9,050 nt of DNA from Candidatus Parabacteroides intestinavium (GCA_019118725.1 DWYO01000044.1:1-9050), one strand, 5' to 3'. Shown: positions 1-7,346, counted from the first letter of the stretch. The notes: generated from the sequence alone by a model not told the origin. Numbers and translations are program-made.

Positions 1-884
1 CACGTTTTTTTCATTTTTTCCAGCAAACGAAGCAAATATTGTCCGTATTGGTTCTTTTGCATCGGAAGCGCCAAACGGTGCAAACATTCCGCATCGATCC
101 AACCATTCCGATAGGCTATTTCCTCCAGACAAGCAACCTTTAATCCCTGACGCTTCTCAATTACTTCGATAAATGTAGAAGCTTCCGACAAAGAATCGTG
201 CGTTCCGGTATCCAACCAAGCAAATCCGCGTCCAAAGAGTTGCACTTTCAAGGCATCTTCCCGCAAAAATTCCTGATTAACACTGGTAATTTCCAATTCT
301 CCTCGTGCCGAAGGACGGATTGTACGTGCCACATCAACAACCTTATTCGGATAAAAATACAGACCGACCACCGCATAATGCGATTTCGGTTCGGAGGGTT
401 TTTCTTCGATGCTTACCACATTATCGTCCGCATCAAATTCTACCACTCCGTAACGTTCCGGATCATTCACATAATATCCGAATATAGCAGCTTTACCTTG
501 TTCTGCAATCTTAACCGCCTGCCCCAACATACGGGTAAAACTTTGTCCGTAAAATATATTATCACCCAAAACCAAACAAACCGAGTCGTTTCCAATAAAA
601 TCCGCCCCGATAATAAAAGCCTGTGCCAATCCATCCGGAGAAGGTTGCTCTGCATACGAAAAAGAAACCCCAAAATCACTTCCGTCCCCCAACAAGCGCC
701 GGAATCCGGGTAGGTCTTGCGGCGTAGAGATAATCAATATCTCTCGTATACCAGCCAGCATCAGCACCGATATCGGATAATAAACCATTGGTTTATCGTA
801 AATCGGCAATAATTGCTTGGACACCCCTTTCGTTATCGGATACAGGCGTGTTCCGGAACCTCCGGCCAAAACAATACCTTTCAT
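1..884 (-). CDS. rfbA: Glucose-1-phosphate thymidylyltransferase RfbA/RmlA (3' end at window edge)
   Basis: Cytoplasmic nucleotidyltransferase that joins dTTP and glucose-1-phosphate into dTDP-glucose, the first step of dTDP-L-rhamnose synthesis for surface polysaccharide. Starting at the ATG at 884-882, 294 residues can be read without a stop. Family motifs in order: GGSGTRLYPIT (8-18) and SKQLLP (22-27) of the nucleotide-binding loop, QPSPDGLAQAF (80-90), LGDNIFYG (106-113, with metal-binding Asp108), EEKPSEPKS (160-168), GELEIT (195-200) and WLDTGTHDS (223-231, with Asp225). The usual length is about 290-300 residues, so the gene is essentially complete. The last two bases of the window read TG in frame, so the next codon could be the stop TGA, but the deciding base lies outside. 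It follows rpiB after 159 bases and probably has its own promoter. Downstream rml genes are likely but cannot be seen. Confidence 0.95.
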   Translation of the reverse strand, partial: MKGIVLAGGSGTRLYPITKGVSKQLLPIYDKPMVYYPISVLMLAGIREILIISTPQDLPGFRRLLGDGSDFGVSFSYAEQPSPDGLAQAFIIGADFIGNDSVCLVLGDNIFYGQSFTRMLGQAVKIAEQGKAAIFGYYVNDPERYGVVEFDADDNVVSIEEKPSEPKSHYAVVGLYFYPNKVVDVARTIRPSARGELEITSVNQEFLREDALKVQLFGRGFAWLDTGTHDSLSEASTFIEVIEKRQGLKVACLEEIAYRNGWIDAECLHRLALPMQKNQYGQYLLRLLEKMKKT

Positions 885-922
885 AAGCTTTTATCTCTTA
901 ATTATTTAGTTTTTCCGCCGTG

Positions 923-953
923 AATTTATACGTTTAACAAACAAACCCACAAA
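923..953 (-). promoter_or_regulatory. Candidate rfbA promoter
   Basis: On the minus strand TTTG (953-950) is followed after exactly 19 bases by TATAAATT (930-923). The -33 element and spacing fit the Bacteroides consensus, but the -7 element matches TAnnTTTG only in part. A competing perfect -7 match, TAAGTTTG (957-950), has no good TTTG at the right distance. Either would give a short leader before the rfbA ATG at 884. This is a motif-based inference. Confidence 0.35.
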
Positions 954-954
954 C

Positions 955-974
955 TTAAGGACCTTCTACCTTAA
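955..974 (-). terminator. Weak hairpin after rpiB, possible terminator
   Basis: A perfect 6-base inverted repeat, TTAAGG and CCTTAA, flanks an 8-base loop about 70 bases past the rpiB stop. On the minus strand it runs into the T/G-rich stretch GTTTGTGGGTTTGTTTGTT. The stem is short and the tail is not pure U, so it could equally be an operator for rfbA or chance. Confidence 0.3.
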
Positions 975-1043
975 TACTATATCACAGAGGCGATGCTACT
1001 AATTAATCCCCATAATAAGGATCAACATAGCAAACAGATATCT

Positions 1044-1478
1044 TTATCTCACCGGGATTTTATCAATCCGGCGCTGATGCCGCCCCCCTTCGTAAGGCGT
1101 ACTAAGGAATGCATCCAATGCCTTAAGCGCCTCTTCTTTCGAGATGAAACGTCCAGGCAAGACCAAAACATTCGCATCGTTATGCGCTCTTGCCAAAGCG
1201 GCTATTTCTTCCATCCAGCACAAAGCGGCACGGACTCCCTGATGTTTATTCAACGTCATGCTAATACCATTGCCACTTCCACAAATAGCGATTCCCGGAT
1301 AAACCTCACCGGCCTCGACCGCATTCGCCAACGGATGAGCAAAATCCGGATAATCACAACTTTCGGTAGAATAGGTCCCGAAATCTTTGCAGGAAACACC
1401 TCTCTCGGTCAGAATCTGTTTGATATATTCCTTCAATTCGAACCCTGCATGGTCACTGCATAAGCCTATTGTCTTCAT
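1044..1478 (-). CDS. rpiB: Ribose-5-phosphate isomerase B
   Basis: RpiB/LacAB-family isomerase that interconverts ribose-5-phosphate and ribulose-5-phosphate in the non-oxidative pentose phosphate pathway, in the cytoplasm. The 144 residues match the family length of about 140-150. Visible motifs: CSDHAGFELK (7-16, with Asp9 and His10), DYPDFAH (42-48), the active-site loop ICGSGNG (65-71) with Cys66 at the position of the catalytic cysteine of E. coli RpiB, AHNDANVLVLPGR (98-110) with His99 and Asn100, and phosphate-binding Arg133 and Arg137 in GGRHQRR. The ATG lies 2 bases after the tkt stop, so the two genes are almost certainly co-transcribed and probably translationally coupled. The pairing makes sense: the product is a route to the transketolase substrate ribose-5-phosphate. 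No anomalies were seen. Confidence 0.95.
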   Translation of the reverse strand: MKTIGLCSDHAGFELKEYIKQILTERGVSCKDFGTYSTESCDYPDFAHPLANAVEAGEVYPGIAICGSGNGISMTLNKHQGVRAALCWMEEIAALARAHNDANVLVLPGRFISKEEALKALDAFLSTPYEGGRHQRRIDKIPVR

Positions 1479-1480
1479 AA

Positions 1481-3508
1481 TTATTCTGCCAGTAAATCTT
1501 TTACCTGTTTATAAACATTCTGCCCTGTGAAACCGAATTTCTCATCCAGCACTTTAAACGGAGCCGAATAACCAAATGAATTCAGTCCCCAAACTTTTCC
1601 GTTAAAACCTACGATATTCTCCATATTTACCGATAAACCAGCCGTCAAGCCAAACACTTTGCTGCCCGGTTGGATAATCGAAGCTTGATATTCCTTACTT
1701 TGCGTCCGGAACAAACCCTCAGACGGCATCGAAACAATACGCAATCTGATGCCTTCTGCCCGAAGCAATACTGCTCCTTCCACCAAAGTGGCTACTTCAG
1801 AACCGGATGCTACCAAGGTCACTTCCGGATTCTCATCCTCATTCAAGATATATGCCCCCTTTGCCGAAGCCAATGCATCCTGATACGTATGATCCGGCAA
1901 ATCGTTTACATTCTGACGTGAGAAGATAAGCCCTGTCGGAGAAGACATATTCTCCATAGCCATCTTCCAGGCTACCGTAACCTCCGCACCATCAGCCGGA
2001 CGAAGTACCAGCATCGAATTCTTTCCACTATGATTCTTTATCTTTTCCAACAAACGGACTTGTGCCTCCTGCTCTACCGGCTGATGGGTCGGTCCATCTT
2101 CACCCACACGGAATGCGTCATGCGTCCAAATGAACTTAACCGGAAGCTCCATCAACGCAGCCATACGCAAAGCCGGCTTCATATAATCTGAAAATACAAA
2201 GAAAGTACCACATGCAGCCAACACACCACCATGCAACGACATACCGATGCAGATACAAGCCATTGTTAACTCAGCCACACCAGCCTGGAAGAAAGCCCCC
2301 GTAAAATCACCTTTCGTAAACGCATGCGTCTTCTTCAAGAAACCATCAGTCTTATCCGAATTACACAAGTCGGCCGATGCGCAAATCATATTCTCTACCT
2401 TTTCCGCCAATATACTCAGCACCTTGGCAGAAGCAGCACGGGTTGGCTGGTTCGGTTTCTGCTCAATCGAAGCCCAATCAATTTCCGGCAATCTTCCGGC
2501 AAACCAATCGTCCATTTTCTTCGCCAAATCCGGATGAGCTTCTGCCCAAGCGGCCTTTACAGCTTTATGCTTTTCCATCAAAGCATCCAGTTCAGCGGCA
2601 CGTTTAGCATACAGCTCTGCCACTTCCGGGAAAATGACAAACGGATCCTCCGGATTTCCACCCAGATTCTTAATCGTCTCTTCAATCGAAACGCCTGCTG
2701 CCGAAAGAGGCTGGCCATGTGTAGAAACTTTATTTTCATAACTGCTCAGGTCTGCGCCCAACGCACCTTTACCCATAACAGTCTTACCGATGATCAAAGT
2801 CGGTCTCAGTTTTTCAGCTTTAGCCTCGGTCAACGCCCGGCGGATTTCCTCCACGCTATTTCCGTCAATGCTGATGACCTTCCATCCCCACGCTTCATAT
2901 TTCATCGTGATGTTCTCATCATCCACTTCATCTACCATCGTAGAAAGCTGGACGTTGTTCGCATCATAAAACATAATCAAATTACTCAATCCCAATGTAC
3001 CGGCCACACGCCCTGCACCTTGTGATATCTCCTCCTGAATGCCACCGTCTGAAATGTACGCATAAATAGTCTGCGGCATAACCTCTTCACCCAAACGGGC
3101 TGCCAAAAACTTAGCAGCAATTGCAGCGCCTACAGCATAGGTATGTCCTTGCCCCAACGGACCAGAAGTATTTTCCACTCCGCGCATAAAATTCACTTCA
3201 GGATGTCCCGGAGTAGCACTTCCCCATTGGCGGAAATCTTTCAGTTCATCAATCGTATATCTGCCGGCCATGGCCAAAACAGCATATAGCATAGGAGACA
3301 TGTGACCCGGATCTAAGAAGAAACGGTCGCGACCTTCCCACAATGGATTTTTCGGATCATACACTAAGAACTCAGAGAACAATACGTTGACAAAATCTGC
3401 ACCACCCATTGCTCCGCCCGGATGTCCGGATTTAGCTTTTTCTACCATTGATGCAGCTAAAATACGTATATTATCGGCTGCTCTGTTCATTAATTTAACG
3501 TCGTTCAT
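1481..3508 (-). CDS. tkt: Transketolase
   Basis: Thiamine-diphosphate enzyme that moves two-carbon units from ketose to aldose phosphates (for example xylulose-5-P plus ribose-5-P), linking the pentose phosphate pathway to glycolysis. It is a full-length single-chain enzyme of 675 residues. Landmarks: SGHPGG (27-32, His29), GHMSPMLY (68-75, His69), GPLGQG (116-121), the ThDP/metal site SDGGIQEE (153-160) with Asp154 and Asn184, His264, substrate phosphate contacts Arg357, Ser384 and Arg531, the ThDP-activating Glu413 in GVAELTM, WTHDAF (461-466) and GEDGPTHQPVEQ (469-480, His475). The pyrimidine-domain and C-terminal domains are complete. It differs from the E. coli enzyme by SDGGIQEE in place of GDGCMMEG and GVAELTM in place of GVREHAM, yet keeps the key acidic residues. 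It is first in the tkt-rpiB unit, with a strong Bacteroides promoter upstream. An alternative start at Met7 is possible, but the first ATG fits the relatives I recall. Confidence 0.97.
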   Translation of the reverse strand: MNDVKLMNRAADNIRILAASMVEKAKSGHPGGAMGGADFVNVLFSEFLVYDPKNPLWEGRDRFFLDPGHMSPMLYAVLAMAGRYTIDELKDFRQWGSATPGHPEVNFMRGVENTSGPLGQGHTYAVGAAIAAKFLAARLGEEVMPQTIYAYISDGGIQEEISQGAGRVAGTLGLSNLIMFYDANNVQLSTMVDEVDDENITMKYEAWGWKVISIDGNSVEEIRRALTEAKAEKLRPTLIIGKTVMGKGALGADLSSYENKVSTHGQPLSAAGVSIEETIKNLGGNPEDPFVIFPEVAELYAKRAAELDALMEKHKAVKAAWAEAHPDLAKKMDDWFAGRLPEIDWASIEQKPNQPTRAASAKVLSILAEKVENMICASADLCNSDKTDGFLKKTHAFTKGDFTGAFFQAGVAELTMACICIGMSLHGGVLAACGTFFVFSDYMKPALRMAALMELPVKFIWTHDAFRVGEDGPTHQPVEQEAQVRLLEKIKNHSGKNSMLVLRPADGAEVTVAWKMAMENMSSPTGLIFSRQNVNDLPDHTYQDALASAKGAYILNEDENPEVTLVASGSEVATLVEGAVLLRAEGIRLRIVSMPSEGLFRTQSKEYQASIIQPGSKVFGLTAGLSVNMENIVGFNGKVWGLNSFGYSAPFKVLDEKFGFTGQNVYKQVKDLLAE

Positions 3509-3511
3509 ATC

Positions 3512-3531
3512 GCTACTTATTGCTACTTATT
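3512..3531 (-). repeat. Perfect 10-base tandem repeat in the tkt leader
   Basis: Two adjacent identical copies of AATAAGTAGC (minus strand: 3531-3522 and 3521-3512) end 3 bases before the tkt ATG. They lie in the predicted 5' untranslated region, where a ribosome would dock, and there is no clear Shine-Dalgarno sequence beside them. Function is unknown; possibilities are a slippage-prone spacer, a translational control element or chance duplication. Confidence 0.85.
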
Positions 3532-3544
3532 CGTTATTTGAGCA

Positions 3545-3575
3545 CAAAAGTATATATAATTCGCAAGGAAACAAA
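3545..3575 (-). promoter_or_regulatory. Bacteroides-type sigma-70 promoter of tkt-rpiB
   Basis: On the minus strand TTTG (3575-3572) is followed, after exactly 19 bases, by TACTTTTG (3552-3545). This is a perfect match to the Bacteroides housekeeping promoter TTTG-N19-TAnnTTTG. Transcription would begin near 3538-3540, giving a leader of about 30 bases that contains the tandem repeat before the tkt ATG. Confidence 0.75.
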
Positions 3576-3631
3576 CTTGTTTTCGACTTAACTTATCACT
3601 TTAGATAAAAAATGTCAAGAATTTTATACAA

Positions 3632-3671
3632 AGAAAGAGATAATCCCTACGTAAAAGGACTACCTCTTTCT
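3632..3671 (-). terminator. Intrinsic terminator of the galactose operon
   Basis: Starting 16 bases past the galK stop, arms AGAAAGAG (3632-3639) and CTCTTTCT (3664-3671) form an 8-base stem. The stem extends through two mismatches by TA/TA and TCC/GGA pairs around a 10-base loop. On the minus strand the last arm runs into a U-rich tail (CTCTTTCTTTGT), as expected of a rho-independent terminator. No such tail follows on the plus strand. It separates the gal operon from the tkt promoter about 60 bases further on. Confidence 0.65.
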
Positions 3672-3686
3672 CCTGATCTATCCACA

Positions 3687-4838
3687 CTAAGCTAAACGTC
3701 TCGCACCATCGCTTATCACCACATCATACAATTTCGGAGCATGGCCGAACTTCTTCGTGTACTCAGCAAAAGCCTTTTCAACAAAAGCATCATACTTGTC
3801 TGCTTTCACCAAATTGATTGTGCAACCACCAAAGCCTCCGCCCATGACACGCGAACCGGTCACTCCGCATTCTTTGGCAATGTCATTCAGGAAGTCCAGT
3901 TCTTCGCAACTTACCTCATAGAGCTTGCTCATGCCATAATGCGTTCCATACATTTTCTCGCCCACCGTCTCGTAATCGCCTTTCTCTAACGCATCACACA
4001 CATCCAATACACGCTGAATTTCTTCGATAACATATTCCGCACGCATATAATCTTCGGCACTTACATCCGCTTTCACCTCGTTCAGCATAGCCATGTCGGC
4101 ATCGCGCAAAAAGTCTACTTCCGGATGATTGCGCTTGATAGCCGCAACTACATTCTCGCAAGACTGACGCCGTTTGTTGTAAGCAGATGAAGCCAATTCA
4201 TGCTTAACCACCGAATCCAACAACACCAGTTTATATCCGGCAGACTCCGGATCAAACGGATAATATTTGTATTCCAACGAACGGCAATCCAAACGAATCA
4301 AATGGCCTTTCTGCCCGAATACAGAAGCGAACTGATCCATAATACCGCAATTCACGCCGCAATAATTATGTTCTGTTGCCTGGCCTATCTTAGCCAATTC
4401 AAATTTATCAATATTCAGGTCGAACAATTCGTTCAAGGCAAACGCGTAAGTACTTTCCAATGCAGCGGATGAAGACATACCGGCTCCCAATGGAACATCT
4501 CCGGCAAACACCGTATCAAACCCCTGAATGTTTCCGCCACGCTTGATTATTTCCCGGCAAACCCCAAATATATAACGTGCCCAGCTGGCTTTCGGAGCAT
4601 CCTCCTCGGTCAAACCAAACTCCGCATAATCATTCAAATCAATCGCAAACGCACGGATCTTGCCTGTCCCATTCGGCTTAATTTCGGCAATCATGCCTTT
4701 ATCTATCGCTCCGGGGAACACAAATCCGCCATTATAATCTGTATGTTCGCCAATCAAGTTAATACGTCCCGGTGAAGCAAAAAACTCACCGGTTGTATTA
4801 AAAAGTTCCTGAAATTTCTGACAAATCTTCTCTTTCAT
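3687..4838 (-). CDS. galK: Galactokinase
   Basis: GHMP-family kinase that phosphorylates alpha-D-galactose at C1 with ATP, the committed step of the Leloir pathway, in the cytoplasm. Its 383 residues nearly equal the E. coli enzyme (382). The galactokinase signature GRINLIGEHTDYNGG (24-38) carries the sugar-binding Glu31, His32 and Asp34. PLGAGMSSSAALE (116-128) is the ATP-binding GHMP motif. CGIMDQFASVFG (164-175) holds the catalytic base Asp168. GSRVMGGGFGGC (328-339) is the third, C-terminal motif. The start is the ATG at 4838-4836, preceded by AGGAAAT, a fair ribosome-binding site. It lies 16 bases after the transporter stop, so it is the last gene of the galM-transporter-galK operon and is followed by a terminator. 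No galT or galE accompanies it here. Confidence 0.97.
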   Translation of the reverse strand: MKEKICQKFQELFNTTGEFFASPGRINLIGEHTDYNGGFVFPGAIDKGMIAEIKPNGTGKIRAFAIDLNDYAEFGLTEEDAPKASWARYIFGVCREIIKRGGNIQGFDTVFAGDVPLGAGMSSSAALESTYAFALNELFDLNIDKFELAKIGQATEHNYCGVNCGIMDQFASVFGQKGHLIRLDCRSLEYKYYPFDPESAGYKLVLLDSVVKHELASSAYNKRRQSCENVVAAIKRNHPEVDFLRDADMAMLNEVKADVSAEDYMRAEYVIEEIQRVLDVCDALEKGDYETVGEKMYGTHYGMSKLYEVSCEELDFLNDIAKECGVTGSRVMGGGFGGCTINLVKADKYDAFVEKAFAEYTKKFGHAPKLYDVVISDGARRLA

Positions 4839-4854
4839 ATTTCCTATACATTTA

Positions 4855-6135
4855 TTATTCTACCGGAATATCTTTGTTTACATTCTTGCTTCCAATCAAA
4901 GCGTAGAACAAGAGGTAAGCAAAGCTCAAAGCCGGAACCCAATAAGAAGCCATATAAGAAGTTGCATCTGCAATAGCATTCTGGATCTGCGGGAAGATAC
5001 CACCGCCCACAACCATCATCATAAAGATACCGGAAGCAGCAGCTACATATTTACCTAAGCCTTCAACCGCCAAGTTGAAAATACCACCCCACATTACGGA
5101 AGTACACAAACCACACAATACCAAATAAAGTGCGCTAATAGGCAATTGAGTCATACCAAAGCTGATTGCGCCTGTTGCACTCGTCTGCAATACCGGCATA
5201 GAAACCGTAGAAGTGGTCGGTGAGAAAATAGCCAACAACACCAAAACACAACCTATTGCAGAAGCACCTGTCAACATCGTCTTACTAGACACCTTAGCCC
5301 CAATAGATGCGCCGACAAAACGTCCCACCAACATCAAGAACCAATAAGTCCCGGCAACAAATCCGGCGGTTGCAGCACCTACATTTCCGGCATTCGGGTC
5401 AGACAAGAACAAAATCATCGTGCCCGGAATACCAACCTCGATACCTACATAAATACCAATAGCGATAGCACCTAATACGAAATGGCGGAAAGCCCAAGGT
5501 GAATGTTCATATTTTACACCTTCTTTAGCTACATACGGTTCAGGGATTGAAACGAAATACAATACCACGAAGATAACGGCAAAGATACCCATTGCGATAT
5601 ACATCACCGGATAAACATTGGAAATATTGGCTTTGGATACATCACCGACCAAAGCACCAACCAGCATCGGGACAATTGTAGCACACAAAGAATTCAGCGT
5701 ACCTCCTGTCTGGATCAATTGATTACCTTTGTTTCCGCCACCACCTAATGTATTCAACATCGGATTTACTACCGTATTCAAAATACATACACAGAAACCT
5801 GAAATAAAAGCACCCAGCACATAAACGCCAAAGCTTCCGGCATGACCGGAAAGTAACTGAATAGTTACACCGATAAAACCTATGGCAACACCAACCAAAG
5901 CTGTTTTCTTATAACCGATTTTCTGGATTAGCTTTCCGGCAGGAATACCCATAAACAAATAAGCGGCAAAGTTGGCAAAATTACCCAACATACCTTCGAA
6001 ATTAGATGCTCCGAACTGATTCTTCAATACGATTCCCATAGGAGCTGCCAAATTGGTAACGAATGCAATCATCGCAAACAAGATAATCATCATCGCTATT
6101 GGCAATGCATAATTCTTTTGATCTGTAGAACTCAT
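4855..6135 (-). CDS. MFS sugar transporter, FHS (glucose/galactose-fucose) type
   Basis: Inner-membrane transporter of the major facilitator superfamily, 426 residues with about 12 hydrophobic segments (roughly 11-32, 48-70, 78-96, 102-123, 139-164, 174-197, 215-244, 252-276, 286-305, 325-355, 362-384, 394-415). FHS-like marks are the loop IPAGKLIQKIGYKK (64-77) after helix 2, NTVVNPMLNTLGG (120-132) at the end of helix 4, which corresponds to the FucP/GluP ETAANPYVTVLG region, and YVGIEVGIPG (229-238) in helix 7, like the GluP-type YVGAEVSIGS. Its place between galM and galK points to galactose (perhaps glucose too) as substrate. It is divergent: aligned by eye to E. coli FucP, the proton-coupling Asp46 and Glu135 fall on about Ile35 and Asn120, so coupling may differ. 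The leader is A-rich with no clear Shine-Dalgarno sequence. Substrate is inferred from context. Confidence 0.87.
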   Translation of the reverse strand: MSSTDQKNYALPIAMMIILFAMIAFVTNLAAPMGIVLKNQFGASNFEGMLGNFANFAAYLFMGIPAGKLIQKIGYKKTALVGVAIGFIGVTIQLLSGHAGSFGVYVLGAFISGFCVCILNTVVNPMLNTLGGGGNKGNQLIQTGGTLNSLCATIVPMLVGALVGDVSKANISNVYPVMYIAMGIFAVIFVVLYFVSIPEPYVAKEGVKYEHSPWAFRHFVLGAIAIGIYVGIEVGIPGTMILFLSDPNAGNVGAATAGFVAGTYWFLMLVGRFVGASIGAKVSSKTMLTGASAIGCVLVLLAIFSPTTSTVSMPVLQTSATGAISFGMTQLPISALYLVLCGLCTSVMWGGIFNLAVEGLGKYVAAASGIFMMMVVGGGIFPQIQNAIADATSYMASYWVPALSFAYLLFYALIGSKNVNKDIPVE

Positions 6136-6173
6136 GTTTTTTAGTCTTTTGTTAGTTATTAATTTTTATTTGA

Positions 6174-7250
6174 TTATTCTGCTAAAAACTTATATATCGT
6201 CTGGCTATCAAAGGTTTCGCCCGGCCGCAATACGGTAGTCGGATATTCCGGCTTATTCGGACTATCCGGAAAATGTTGCGTTTCCAGACAGAATGAGCAA
6301 CGCTCCGGATAAGGATGTCCGTTCTTTCCGATAATCGATTCATTCAGCCAGTTTGCCGTATAAAGCTGAACCCCCGGCTCGGTTGTGTAAGTTTCCATAA
6401 CGATACCCGTCTTAGGCGAACGGCAACGTGCGGCCAAAGCCAATTCTTTTCCCGTTTTATTCAACACATAGCAATGGTCATACCCCTTACCATATATTAA
6501 TTGCTGGAAATTTTCGTCTATGCGTTCACCAATTTCATGCGGTGTACGGAAGTCCATCGGTGTCCCATTAACCTTTTCTTTCGGCCCGTAAGGAATAGCG
6601 GTCTCATCGGTAGGCAGATAAGCATCCGCACAAATCGTCAGCACATGATCTCCGATATAGCGGTCCCCCTCACCGGAAAGATTGAAATAGGAATGGTTGG
6701 TCAGATTCAGCACCGTAGGCTTTGTGGTCACGGCATGATAAGAGAGTACCACCTCATTTGACTCCGTCAATTCGTAAGTCAAATCCACCGTCAATTCGCC
6801 CGGATAGCCCTCTTCGCCATCAGCCGCCACATACCGCAACGACACCGTATGTTCATTCACCTGATTCATATCCCAAACCCGGAAATGGAATCCGCGCAAA
6901 CCGCCATGCAGGCTATTCGGTCCGTTATTGATAGCCAGCTGGTCATACACCACGCCATCCAACACAAAACGGCCTTTCGCTATACGATTCGCATAGCGTC
7001 CGCACGTTGCACCGAAAGTCGGCTCACCCGAGGTTAAGTAATCCTCTATAGAGGCATGTCCCAAGACGACATCCGTCAGCTTTCCCGCCTTGTCCGGAAC
7101 TAATAAAGAAACTATCTTAGCGCCATAGTTGGTAACCACCACCTCAGCACCTGCCTTATTAGTCAATACACATAGGGAAATAGCTTTCCCCTCTACATTC
7201 GTATTGAAATTTTCAAAAGATAAACCAGATTTTGTCATTCTGTTTTCCAT
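6174..7250 (-). CDS. galM: Aldose 1-epimerase (galactose mutarotase)
   Basis: GalM-family mutarotase that interconverts the beta and alpha anomers of galactose (and glucose), supplying alpha-galactose to galactokinase. At 358 residues it is of usual length. Catalytic and binding residues are visible: NSLHGG (112-117, His115), TNHSYFNLSG (184-193, His186 as catalytic acid), GYDHCY (256-261, Asp258) and CLETQHFPDSPN (321-332, Glu323 as catalytic base); Arg85 lies in CGRYANRIAKG. No signal peptide is seen, so it should be cytoplasmic. Two starts are possible: the ATG at 7250, or Met5 at 7238. Neither has a convincing Shine-Dalgarno sequence; I keep the longer. It is the first gene of the gal operon, 38 bases ahead of the transporter gene, with the regulatory region just upstream. 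Confidence 0.95.
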   Translation of the reverse strand: MENRMTKSGLSFENFNTNVEGKAISLCVLTNKAGAEVVVTNYGAKIVSLLVPDKAGKLTDVVLGHASIEDYLTSGEPTFGATCGRYANRIAKGRFVLDGVVYDQLAINNGPNSLHGGLRGFHFRVWDMNQVNEHTVSLRYVAADGEEGYPGELTVDLTYELTESNEVVLSYHAVTTKPTVLNLTNHSYFNLSGEGDRYIGDHVLTICADAYLPTDETAIPYGPKEKVNGTPMDFRTPHEIGERIDENFQQLIYGKGYDHCYVLNKTGKELALAARCRSPKTGIVMETYTTEPGVQLYTANWLNESIIGKNGHPYPERCSFCLETQHFPDSPNKPEYPTTVLRPGETFDSQTIYKFLAE

Positions 7251-7313
7251 GCGTATCGCGTTTTTATTAAATTGTCGGTAAATTTATACTTCTTCTTTCA
7301 GATTAGCATCAGC

Positions 7314-7344
7314 AAAAAGTATGTTTTACAACATAGTTTTAAAA
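7314..7344 (-). promoter_or_regulatory. Candidate galM-operon promoter, proximal
   Basis: On the minus strand TTTT (7344-7341), a near match to the -33 TTTG, is followed after 19 bases by TACTTTTT (7321-7314), one base off TAnnTTTG. It would give a leader of about 55 bases. Its spacer is filled by the palindromes at 7321-7346, the classical position for a repressor site. Confidence 0.35.
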
Positions 7345-7346
7345 CT
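7321..7346. promoter_or_regulatory. Nested palindromes, possible operator for the gal operon
   Basis: AGTTTTAAAACT (7335-7346) is a perfect 12-base palindrome. Directly beside it ATGTT (7321-7325) and AACAT (7330-7334) form a 5-base inverted repeat with a 4-base loop. GTTTTA (7323-7328) also pairs with TAAAAC (7340-7345). They sit about 70-95 bases upstream of the galM ATG and inside the spacer of a candidate promoter. A role as binding site for a galactose-responsive regulator is inference; such A/T-rich palindromes can also arise by chance. Confidence 0.35.

Noticed and set aside
198..713. Plus-strand open frame of 171 codons
   Set aside because: It lies wholly antisense to rfbA, has a low-complexity Arg/His/Ile-rich composition with no recognisable domain, and is a shadow of the real gene.
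2324..3025. Plus-strand open frame of 233 codons
   Set aside because: Antisense to the conserved tkt coding sequence; no start signal or recognisable family.
3512..3531. Tandem repeat as a CRISPR or mobile-element footprint
   Set aside because: Two adjacent 10-base copies with no spacers, no flanking inverted repeats and no associated genes.
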